A stretch of DNA of 19,672 nt from Anaerolineales bacterium (lineage in GTDB: Bacteria; Chloroflexota; Anaerolineae; Anaerolineales; UBA6663). The stretch's first letter is position 1, and every line of letters starts with the position of its first letter. Made by a program: the position numbers and the translations under genes. Under the pieces are notes generated by a model. That model searched no databases and had not been told where the DNA came from. It saw only the letters and a program-made list of their open reading frames with translations. The stretch lies in NCBI GenBank assembly GCA_017999235.1, contig JAGOBN010000012.1:1-19672 (forward strand). The letters run 5' to 3'. Below, in pieces: positions 1-8,161 of this stretch.

Positions 1-201
1 GATCTGGTGGATCTCAAAGCGGCCCACAAAGGTGGTGACCACCACATACAGCAGCGCCGCTTGCAGGATGGTTTGGCTCAGGTCCCAGACCAGCCGGCGC
101 AGCCGCGCCCAGGGGGCCGGCGCCGGGGGCGCGGGTTCAACGGGCGTCGGTTCAACCGGCGCGGGCTCCGGCGCCGGGGTGGGTTCGCTGGGAAAGCTCA
201 T
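1..201 (-). CDS. lepB: signal peptidase I, N-terminal part (runs off the left edge)
   Basis: Reading the minus strand from the ATG at 201 gives 67 residues before the window ends. The protein opens with a Pro/Glu/Ala-rich cytoplasmic segment (residues 1-30), then a basic stretch (WARLRRLVWD), then a hydrophobic helix ending in the sequence VGRFEIHQI. This resembles the first transmembrane helix and the residues just before the catalytic 'SMEPTL' box of type I signal peptidases; the catalytic Ser and Lys would lie outside the window. The ATG directly follows the TAA of the upstream CARDB protein with no gap, so translation is probably coupled. The role would be removal of signal peptides on the outer face of the membrane. 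The call rests on the N-terminus alone; another single-helix-anchored protein is possible. Confidence 0.7.
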   Translation of the reverse strand, partial: MSFPSEPTPAPEPAPVEPTPVEPAPPAPAPWARLRRLVWDLSQTILQAALLYVVVTTFVGRFEIHQI

Positions 202-1958
202 TTACCCGCCCTTGCCTGGCAGGATGACGGGACCCGGCACTCCGTTGCCGCCGCCGCCGCCGCCGTCCGGCACGGCGGGCGTGGTGGGCTGGCCGCTGTC
301 CAGGCCGAGCAGGCCGCGCACAAAGCGCACCACCGTATCCCAGAAGCTTTCCGGCGCCGGCGCCGGCACTTCCCCGCCGGGGATTTCTCCCTCGCCCGGG
401 ATTTCCCCGCCGGGGATACCGCTGTCCAGGACCTCCACGGTCAGCACCGCCGTGATCTTTTGCGGCTGGTTGAAATCGTCGGTGTAATCCAGGGTCACGG
501 TCAATTCCAGCGGCCCGGGCTGATCGGGGATCACGGTGGCGTCCAGCGGGAAGGTGCCGCCGGGGTCCAGCGCCCCGATCAGCAGGACGTTGTTGCTGAA
601 CTGGCCGCCGGCGCCGCTGACCCGCATATTCCCCAGCACGGAGGTGTTGCGGCCCAGGTTCACCACCTGCACGGGCAGCAGGTTGGGCTGGCCCGCAAAC
701 AGCGGCCCCGGATCACGATAGAAGCTCAGTTCCACCGCCGGCGTCTGGTAGACCAGCAGGGTGATCACCTGATCGTCCACGTAGGTCTGGCCGCGCTCGT
801 CGGTGTAGATGAAGGACAGCTTGAGCGGATACGCGCCGGCCTTGGTGGAGGCGTTGACGATCAGCGTTTGTTTAGCCGTCAGCGTGGCGCCCAGATCCAG
901 CTCGCCCAGCGACTGCACATTGGAGGACTGCACCGGCGCGAAATCCGTGAAGGAGCCGCTGCCGCCGGAGACGCCGCCGGGGCCGGGGGTGCCATCCCCG
1001 GAGCCGGCCGAGCCGCCGCCGACGATGAGTGTGATGCGACGCGCCGCCGCATTGCCCACGTTATCCACCTCCAGCGCCAGGGTGAATAACGAGCCGGGCT
1101 GGAGCTTGTCTACGTCGGCGCGGTAGGCCGAGACCACCAGCTGCGGGCGGATCAAGGCGCGGGCGGTGGCGGTGGCGGTGGGCCGCGCCGTGCCGGCCAC
1201 CGGCTGAACCACCGGGAAGGTCAGGGCGAAGGAGTCGGTGAACGCCGCGCCGGCCTCGTTGGTGTAGGTGACCTTCACTTCCAGGGTGGCGACCTTCTTG
1301 TCCGCGACGCCGCGCGTGGCATAGAGCGGCTGGAAGAAGCGGTTGGTCTGGCCGGCGCCGAGCGTGCCCACAGCCCGCAAGCCGCCGGTGGCGCGGGGCA
1401 GAAAATCGCCGGACACGAATTCGGCCACGATGTTGGAGGCCGTCCCGCCGCCGGCGTTCTGCACCGTCATCTCAAAATCGTAATCGGCGCCGGCCATGAT
1501 TTGCGGGGAGCTGGCGCCGTAAGAGATCACCACCAGCTGCGGCCGGGCGAAGGCCGTGGCCGGCGGGGTGGCGCTGGGCGCCGGCGTGGCCGTGCCGCCG
1601 GTGATGCTGAGCGCGTTGACCAGGCTGGCGCCGGTGCCATCCGGGTTGAGGACGCGCACCGTGTACGTGCCGGGCGGCGCGCCGGCCGGGAGCTGCGCCG
1701 TGAGCAGGGTGGCGGCTACCACGCTGGTATCCAGCGCGCCGATCCCGTCCACGATGACGAGCGTGCCGGTGACGAAGTCCGAGCCGGTGACCGCCAGCTG
1801 CGCGGCGGTGGCATTGCTGACGACGCCGGGCTGCACGCTGGCGATGGTCACCGCGGCCGGCGCCGCCTGCGTGGGCAGGGCCGCGCGCGCCCAGGCCAGT
1901 AATCCCAGCGCCAGCGCCAGCGGCGCCAGCCAACGGAGGGGGGAGTTGAGACGGTTGA

Positions 1959-1962
<4 letters not shown>
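202..1962 (-). CDS. secreted IPT/TIG and CARDB-repeat surface protein
   Basis: A 586-residue protein with an N-terminal signal peptide (basic start, hydrophobic core about 11-28, cleavage near AQAA-like residues 30-35). Residues about 38-121 look like an IPT/TIG immunoglobulin-like domain ([21 protein letters not shown], with a '[12 protein letters not shown]' end). Three CARDB-type beta-sandwich units follow, at about 141-253, 271-406 and 408-512, each starting with a P-x-L/V-x-x-S-x-Y/F pattern and ending in a 'YTDE...F.D...T' strand. The second unit carries a Gly/Ser-rich insertion at about 316-338. The tail has IPGGE-type repeats (515-533), an amphipathic stretch [16 protein letters not shown] and a Gly-rich end. 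CARDB domains are known from cell-surface adhesion and S-layer-like proteins; binding partners cannot be read. The start overlaps the ABC ATPase stop by four bases (ATGA), so the two are one operon. Confidence 0.85.
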
Positions 1963-2687
<725 letters not shown>

Positions 2688-2694
2688 ACGCGCG

Positions 2695-3480
2695 CTAAAA
2701 GAACGGCCGGACCACTTGCAGGCCGTCGAGCTGGGCGAAGGCGAACCCTGGCAGGGCCTGCAGCGCCAAGACGACCAGGATGACCGCCAGGGCGCCGGCG
2801 ATCACTTTGCCGGCGGCCAAGCCGGAAGCCTGCCGGCCGCCGATCATCAACAAGACCGCTTGCCAGATCACGTAGAGGTCCACCAGCGCCAGCCCTTCCC
2901 GCAGGAAAACGGCGGCGCCGGCGGCGTCCACCGGCACAAAACCGGACAGGCCGGGGCTGCTGATGAGGGTTTGCGTGCTGAGCGCGTAGCCGGCGCGCAC
3001 CAGCGCGCGCAAGGCCAGCGGCAGCGCGGCCCAGGCCACCACGTTGAGGGCCTCGCGCGTGGCGCTGCGCCCGCCCAGCATGGTGAAGATCAGGTGCAGC
3101 AGCGCCGCCGTCAACAGCCAGCCGATCCACACCCCCAGCCCGGCCATGACGGCCGGCAGGACGTAGATGAACACCGGCCCGGAGGTGGCCTGCTGGGCCT
3201 GCATGAACTGCGCTTGCATGTCCGGAGTCCAATACTGGAAGTCGGGCGGCAGCACCACCTGGCCGCTGGCCGCCAGGGCCTGGCGCACGCTGCCCACTGC
3301 CCAGACGCGCGCCAGTTCAGCCAGCATCAGGATGAGCAGGGGGGTCAGCCAGGCATCGCTGGCCAGGGCGACCATGTGCCGGAAAGCGGCGCGGGGGCGT
3401 ACCAACATGGGAAAGAGCCAATCCCATTGAAAACGGCGGGGCCGGGTCTCGGCAGGGAGAGAGGCGCTGAGTTCACTCAT
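2695..3480 (-). CDS. Yip1-family multi-pass membrane protein
   Basis: From the ATG at 3480 the protein is 261 residues. An upstream in-frame TTG at 3507 would add nine residues, but a TAAAAT -10-like box sits between them, so I prefer 3480. It has a basic/aromatic N-terminus with the 'F...LVRPRAAFRHM' pattern common at the start of bacterial Yip1-domain proteins. There are about five hydrophobic segments, at 43-63, 102-133 (probably two passes or one long helix), 143-162, 193-214 and 224-245. The GGRSATREALNVVAWAALP segment matches the conserved middle loop of Yip1 (the 'gG.gs..e.l.v..ya..P' pattern). The function of bacterial Yip1 proteins is not defined. It is the first gene of an operon with an ABC ATPase 7 bases downstream, so it may be a membrane partner, but that is inference. 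Confidence 0.75.
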   Translation of the reverse strand: MSELSASLPAETRPRRFQWDWLFPMLVRPRAAFRHMVALASDAWLTPLLILMLAELARVWAVGSVRQALAASGQVVLPPDFQYWTPDMQAQFMQAQQATSGPVFIYVLPAVMAGLGVWIGWLLTAALLHLIFTMLGGRSATREALNVVAWAALPLALRALVRAGYALSTQTLISSPGLSGFVPVDAAGAAVFLREGLALVDLYVIWQAVLLMIGGRQASGLAAGKVIAGALAVILVVLALQALPGFAFAQLDGLQVVRPFF

Positions 3481-3487
3481 AGGCTTG

Positions 3488-3493
3488 ATTTTA
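3488..3493 (-). promoter_or_regulatory. -10-like box TAAAAT for the Yip1/ABC/CARDB operon
   Basis: On the minus strand TAAAAT is followed by seven bases and then the ATG at 3480, the distance expected for a leaderless transcript. No convincing -35 was found at 16-18 bases, so this is suggestive only. It belongs to a wider pattern seen at other gene starts in the window. Confidence 0.35.
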
Positions 3494-3650
3494 CTCTGAA
3501 GACTCAAACTTGGACTACATAAGGCTGATTATGACACGCAAGTCTGATCGGCGTCGAAGACTTTAACGTCCCCGCGGAAGCCTGGGTTCCCCGCCGGCCG
3601 TTTCACTCTCGCGGATTTGCCGCCGGGCGTCTTCCGTCCCTGGTCTGATT

Positions 3651-3656
3651 TATACT
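3651..3656 (+). promoter_or_regulatory. -10-like box TATACT for the GT-C-like gene
   Basis: TATACT lies seven bases before the ATG at 3664, so transcription would start at or next to the start codon (leaderless). No Shine-Dalgarno sequence precedes this ATG, which agrees. The -35 region is not recognisable. The rest of 3494-3650 holds nothing else I can identify. Confidence 0.45.
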
Positions 3657-3663
3657 TCGCGCC

Positions 3664-6600
3664 ATGCCCCGTTGGCGCTCCTGGTTATCCCTCTTGATCG
3701 TGCTGCTGCTGTGCGCGCCGGCCGCGTGGCCCTTTTTTCAGCCGGAGCTGGCGCGCACCAATGACACCCTGCCGCACCTCTACCGCGCCATTCAGTTGGA
3801 CGCGCTGGTGGGCGCCGGCGCTTTTTTTCCGCGTTGGGCGCCGGATCTGGTCTTTGGGTACGGGTATCCGGTCTTTAATTTCTTTCCTTATCTCGCGCAC
3901 TATCTGATTGTGGCCGCGCACCGGCTGGGTCTGGATTTTGTGGCCGCGTATCAGGCGGCCGGCGCGTTCACGTTGGCCCTCAGCGCCGGGGCGGCCTGGG
4001 CGCTGGGGCGCGAACTGGACGGCGAAGCCGCCGGCCTGGCGGCCGGGGTGGCCTACGCTTACAGTCCCTACCTGCTCTACGACGCGCACATCCGCGGTTC
4101 GCTGCCGGAATCGCTGGCGCTGGCGCTGCTGCCGCTGGCCCTGCTTTTTCTCCGCCGCGCCGCGCGGGGCGAAGCCGCGGCCGGCGGGTGGGCGGGCCTG
4201 GCCATCGCCGGCTGTTTGCTGGCGCACAACGGCGTCAGCCTGCAGGCCATGCCCTTCTTGCTGGCGTACGCGCTCTTTGAAGTGTGGCTGATGATGAAGG
4301 AGTTAGGCGTCACGGATTGGAAAGCCAGCCTAACCCCGAATATCTCCCTCGTAAAGCGTCTTGCTCCGGCGCTGCTCCCTTTCCTCCTCGCCGCCCTGCT
4401 CTCCGCTTTCTTCTGGCTCCCGGCGCTGGCGGAAGCCAGCCTCATTCAGATCGAGCGCGGCACCACCAACGGCGGGATGCTCTATACCGACAACTTCCTC
4501 TCGTGGTTTGAGCTCACCGCCCTGCCGCGCGCGCCCGTGGACCCGGATCTGCTCAATCCGCCGGTGGTGCGCGCTTTGCCGCTGGCGGCGCTGGTGCTGG
4601 CGGCGTTGGCGGCCATGCGGGCGCTGATGACGCCCGGCGCCGCGCTGTCGCGGGCGCGGCTGCTGTTCTGGCTGGCGGCCGCCGCCGGCGCCACCGTGCT
4701 TATCCATCCTGTCTCCCAGCCGCTGTGGGAGGCGGTGCCGCTCCTGCGTCTGACGCTGTTCCCGTGGCGCTTGCTGGGGCCCGGCGCGCTGTTTCTGGCG
4801 CTGGCCGCCGGCGCTCTGTTTGCGCCCAGCCCCCATGCCGCGGCATCTCTGCGGCCCGGCGCGCGGTCTCTGGCCCCTGGGAGGTGGCCGTTGCCGCTCG
4901 CGCTCTGCCTGCTGATCCTCGCCGGCTTGCCCTGGGCCTCGCCGCCCCGCGAGCCGACGCCCGCCGCGCCCGGCCTGGAAGCGCTGGCGGCGTTTGAGAA
5001 TCCGCCGGTCTTCATCGGCACCACCACCGTGGGCGAATATTTGCCGCGCACCGTCCAGGCGTTGCCGGCCGATTCAGCCGCGCGCCGGGACCGGGCGGCG
5101 CGGGCGCGTTTTGCGGCTCCCGGCGCCGAAGTGGCGCACGCGGCCGCCGGCCCCTTCCAGGATGTCTTTAGCCTCAATGCGCCGGCGCCGCTGACCTTTA
5201 CCTACAACCAGTTCTACTTCCCCGGCTGGCAGGCGGTGCTGGATGGCGCGCCGGTCACCCCGCGGGTCACCGAGCCAGACGGGCTGATGGCGGTGGCGGT
5301 GCCGGCCGGCACACACACGCTGACGTTTACGTTCGGAGATACCTGGCCGCGCACGGCGGGCAACACGCTCGCGCTCATCGGCTTGCTCGCTGCCGCCCTG
5401 GCTTTCCTTCCGTGGCCCGGCTCTCTCAAACCGGCGGGCGGTGTCCGGCGTGCTTCTCCGTTGACGCGTGAGTCTGCGGCCTGGGGGATCCGCGATCTGG
5501 CCCTGGTATTCGCGGTCGCCGTGGCCTTGCTGTTCGCCCGTCCGTTCCTGTGGGACGCCGGCCGCACGCCTTTCCTTCAGCCCGGCCTGACCGAGGCCGG
5601 CCTGCGCGGCCTCGCGCAGCCTCTCAACCAGGATTTTTCCGGCGAACTGACTTTGCTGGGCTGGGAAGCGCCGCGGCCGGCGGCCGGTGATCAACCGGTT
5701 CCGGTGACGCTGTATTGGCGCGCGAATCACCGGCTGGGGGTACCGTACGGCTTCGACGTGCGGTTGGTGGACGCGGCCGGCCAGACGTGGAGTGAACCCG
5801 GTCCGCGCCGCCCGCGTGACTGGCGCTTCATCCCCGGCACCGATTTCTGGCCGGCCGATCAATACGTGCTGGACGCCTACCAGCTCACGCCTTTGGCCGG
5901 CGCGCCGGCTGGCGAGTATCAGGTGCGCGTGACGGTCTTCTCCCTGTATGATTTCCGCACCATCGGCCAGGCGCGCCTTGGCCCGGTGGCCCTGACTTCG
6001 GCCTCGCGGCGCGCGTGCGCGCCGGACCCGCTGGCCGACCTGGACGCGGTGATTTTGCAGGGCGTGGCCTTCCGCCCGACCCAGGCGGCCCCCGGCGATG
6101 ACGTGACCGCCGATCTGTGTTGGGCGGCGGCGCGGCCGGCCCCGGCGCTGAACACGGCCCGGCTGGTGCTCAAAGACCAGGCTGGCCGCGCCGTATTAAC
6201 CCAGCCTTTGGCCGTGGACACAGCGCGCTGGCGGGCCGGCGACGTGGTGCGCTTCCAACTGCCCGTGCGTCTGCCGGCCGGGCTGGAGACCGGGACCTAT
6301 CATTGGGTGCTGGCGCAAGCCACCGCCGCGCTGGAATTGGGTTCGCTGGCCGTGACCGCGCCGGAGCGCGTCTTTTCACCGCCGGCCTTAGGCCACGCCC
6401 TCCAAGCCGGTCTCGGCCCGGTCACGCTGGCCGCCGCCGACGCGCCGGCCGCGCTCGTCCGGGGCGCGCCGCTAGCGGTGACGCTGGTCTGGCGCGCGGA
6501 CGCGCCCCTCCCGGACAGCTACCACGTCTTCGTCCATTTGACGGGCGCGGACGGCTTGGTTTACGCCCAATCGGACGGCCTCCCGGCGGCCGGGGCGCGC

Positions 6601-6786
6601 CGCACTTCCGGCTGGCTGCCGGGCGAGTACGTTGTGGAGACGCGGACGCTGGAGGTGCCGGCCGATCTGCCGGCCGGGACCTATGCCCTGTTCGCGGGCC
6701 TGTACCAGCCCGAGACCGGCGAACGCCTGAGCACGCCGGCGTTTCCAGATGGCCGGGTGGCGGTGGGGAGCGCCGCCATGCCGTGA
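3664..6786 (+). CDS. PTPS-related GT-C-like membrane protein with three C-terminal beta-sandwich repeats
   Basis: A 1040-residue integral membrane protein. Residues 1-25 are a hydrophobic signal-anchor; the following loop has RTNDTLPHLYRA (Asp35) and PRWAPDLVFGYGYPVFNFFP, the signature of the '6-pyruvoyl-tetrahydropterin synthase-related' membrane family, which resembles GT-C glycosyltransferases with an acidic residue in the first outer loop. About ten hydrophobic segments follow up to residue 430. A YfhO-like segment (YNQFYFPGWQAVLDG...AGTHTLTFTF) comes at about 512-560, then two more helices at about 570-590 and 620-640. After that come three similar beta-sandwich modules at about 650-780, 790-895 and 905-1035, sharing the patterns 'G..V.V.L.W.A', 'W..GE/D.V' and 'PAGTY'. 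It probably handles cell-envelope glycans or lipid-linked sugars, but the substrate is unknown. It has its own promoter; the next gene also seems to have its own. Confidence 0.8.
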   Translation: MPRWRSWLSLLIVLLLCAPAAWPFFQPELARTNDTLPHLYRAIQLDALVGAGAFFPRWAPDLVFGYGYPVFNFFPYLAHYLIVAAHRLGLDFVAAYQAAGAFTLALSAGAAWALGRELDGEAAGLAAGVAYAYSPYLLYDAHIRGSLPESLALALLPLALLFLRRAARGEAAAGGWAGLAIAGCLLAHNGVSLQAMPFLLAYALFEVWLMMKELGVTDWKASLTPNISLVKRLAPALLPFLLAALLSAFFWLPALAEASLIQIERGTTNGGMLYTDNFLSWFELTALPRAPVDPDLLNPPVVRALPLAALVLAALAAMRALMTPGAALSRARLLFWLAAAAGATVLIHPVSQPLWEAVPLLRLTLFPWRLLGPGALFLALAAGALFAPSPHAAASLRPGARSLAPGRWPLPLALCLLILAGLPWASPPREPTPAAPGLEALAAFENPPVFIGTTTVGEYLPRTVQALPADSAARRDRAARARFAAPGAEVAHAAAGPFQDVFSLNAPAPLTFTYNQFYFPGWQAVLDGAPVTPRVTEPDGLMAVAVPAGTHTLTFTFGDTWPRTAGNTLALIGLLAAALAFLPWPGSLKPAGGVRRASPLTRESAAWGIRDLALVFAVAVALLFARPFLWDAGRTPFLQPGLTEAGLRGLAQPLNQDFSGELTLLGWEAPRPAAGDQPVPVTLYWRANHRLGVPYGFDVRLVDAAGQTWSEPGPRRPRDWRFIPGTDFWPADQYVLDAYQLTPLAGAPAGEYQVRVTVFSLYDFRTIGQARLGPVALTSASRRACAPDPLADLDAVILQGVAFRPTQAAPGDDVTADLCWAAARPAPALNTARLVLKDQAGRAVLTQPLAVDTARWRAGDVVRFQLPVRLPAGLETGTYHWVLAQATAALELGSLAVTAPERVFSPPALGHALQAGLGPVTLAAADAPAALVRGAPLAVTLVWRADAPLPDSYHVFVHLTGADGLVYAQSDGLPAAGARRTSGWLPGEYVVETRTLEVPADLPAGTYALFAGLYQPETGERLSTPAFPDGRVAVGSAAMP

Positions 6787-6787
6787 G

Positions 6788-6817
6788 TTGTCATTTGTCC
6801 GGCCTCCATACTACAAT
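6788..6817 (+). promoter_or_regulatory. promoter TTGTCA-N18-TACAAT for the SPFH operon
   Basis: TTGTCA at 6788-6793 and TACAAT at 6812-6817 are 18 bases apart and match five of six consensus positions each. The ATG at 6827 follows nine bases later, so the mRNA would have almost no leader. The promoter sits in the 40-base gap after the GT-C-like gene, so the SPFH/psuG genes can be expressed on their own. Confidence 0.55.
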
Positions 6818-6826
6818 CCTCCCGCC

Positions 6827-8161
6827 ATGAGACGCCGCCAACCGTTTTACCTGCAGCCTCGTTTCGCTTGGATCGTCGGGACGCTGGTTCTTGTCGCGCT
6901 CCTGTTGGCGCTCTACGTGGACGATCTGCTGGCGCTCTACGCGCCGTTTGGGCAGGCGCTGACCGGCCCGGTCGCGGGCGAGCCGGATCTGTGGCCGGCC
7001 TTCTGGAGCGCCGTCGCCTCCTTCGCCTTCGCGGTGATCATCCCCATCTTGGCGCGCGAGCTGTTCTACCGGCTCGTCTCGCAATTCGTGCTCCCGGTCA
7101 GGACTCCGGAAGAGCGCCGGCACGCGATGGAGCACTTTCTCAACTACTCGTCCGGCTTGCCGGGGCCGCTGGTCTTTGTCAAAGACGGGCGCCTGATCGC
7201 GGGCGCGGGGGAGAAGGGCGGCGCGTCGCACAACGCCGGCGTGGCCTGGGTCAACAGCGCCAGTTGTCTGGTTCTGCGCAGTGACACGGCCTTCACCCGG
7301 GTGCGCGGGCCGGGCGTGGTCTTTATGCGGGGGGGGGAATATCTCACAGATGAGAGCACCTTGGATTTGCGCCTGCAGACCCGCACGGCGGAAGCGGTGC
7401 AGGCCCTCACCCGCGACGGCCTGCCCGTGACGGTGGACATCACCGTCACGTTTATCCTGGACAGTGGTGAGCCCCAGCCCCTGCGGGACTGGGTTGATCC
7501 CACGCGGCCGCCCTACGGTTTCAGCCCCCGCAGCGCGGCGGCGGCCGTCTATGGCCAGCCCTACCGTGACCGCACCCGCGGCCTGTGGGCGGATCTGCCG
7601 CCGCTGGTGGCCGCCGACGTCTTCCGCGAGGAGTTGATGGCGCGGGATTTCGAGTCGCTCTTCAGCTCCTCGGACGCCGGTCTGCCGCTGCTGGCCGGCC
7701 TGCAATACCAGGTGGAGAAACGCTTGGCCGGCACGCTGGCCGCCGAGCCGGCGCGCGAGCAGCAGCTGCTGGCCGAGCGCGGCTTGCGCGTCACCGGGGT
7801 GCGCTTCGCCAATTTGCAGCTGCCCGAGGATGTCCGCAAAAAGCGGCTGGCTAACTGGCGCGAGGATTGGAAGAGCCGGGCCGGCGAGCTGGCGGCCGAT
7901 AAAGACCCGGTGATCCGCCGGGCGAAACAGCAGGGCCAGGATGACGGGCGGCAGAGCGTGCTGGAAGAGCTGACGCGTCCGCTGGCGGGCCTGGCGCGCG
8001 CCGGCGAGACGCCGGACCGCAAGGCCATCGCCAGCGCCCTGGCGGAAGCCACGCGCCGGCTGACACAGGATCCTGCCTTGCACGGCAATGCCAATTTAGT
8101 TGAGACCCGGCGGCTCTTGGAAGACCTGGAACTGTGGGTCAAAGGCTGGCGGGACGTATGA
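6827..8161 (+). CDS. SPFH/band-7-like membrane protein A
   Basis: A 444-residue protein from the ATG at 6827. I chose this start because an upstream in-frame start at 6749 lies inside the preceding gene and because a promoter ends just before 6827. There are two membrane helices at 13-31 and 58-76. The region about 113-350 resembles an SPFH (stomatin/prohibitin/flotillin) fold: a beta-rich start (PLVFVKDGRL, ASCLVLRSD, RVRGPGVVFMRGGE) where 'GPGVVF' matches the usual 'GpG..f..P' strand, then TRDGLPVTVDITVTFIL, the typical SPFH 'T.D.v.v.v...v.y' strand. A charged helical tail (335-440) has coiled-coil character. SPFH proteins scaffold membrane microdomains and often control proteases or cell-wall machinery. 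It overlaps protein B by four bases (ATGA) and is its paralogue. A G9 run at 7329-7337 lies in the coding region. Confidence 0.72.
   Translation: MRRRQPFYLQPRFAWIVGTLVLVALLLALYVDDLLALYAPFGQALTGPVAGEPDLWPAFWSAVASFAFAVIIPILARELFYRLVSQFVLPVRTPEERRHAMEHFLNYSSGLPGPLVFVKDGRLIAGAGEKGGASHNAGVAWVNSASCLVLRSDTAFTRVRGPGVVFMRGGEYLTDESTLDLRLQTRTAEAVQALTRDGLPVTVDITVTFILDSGEPQPLRDWVDPTRPPYGFSPRSAAAAVYGQPYRDRTRGLWADLPPLVAADVFREELMARDFESLFSSSDAGLPLLAGLQYQVEKRLAGTLAAEPAREQQLLAERGLRVTGVRFANLQLPEDVRKKRLANWREDWKSRAGELAADKDPVIRRAKQQGQDDGRQSVLEELTRPLAGLARAGETPDRKAIASALAEATRRLTQDPALHGNANLVETRRLLEDLELWVKGWRDV

Noticed and set aside
7..1089. Open frame of 360 codons on the plus strand opposite the CARDB protein and lepB
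   Set aside because: Basic, low-complexity translation without motifs. The minus-strand genes have a signal peptide, CARDB pattern and exact operon junctions.
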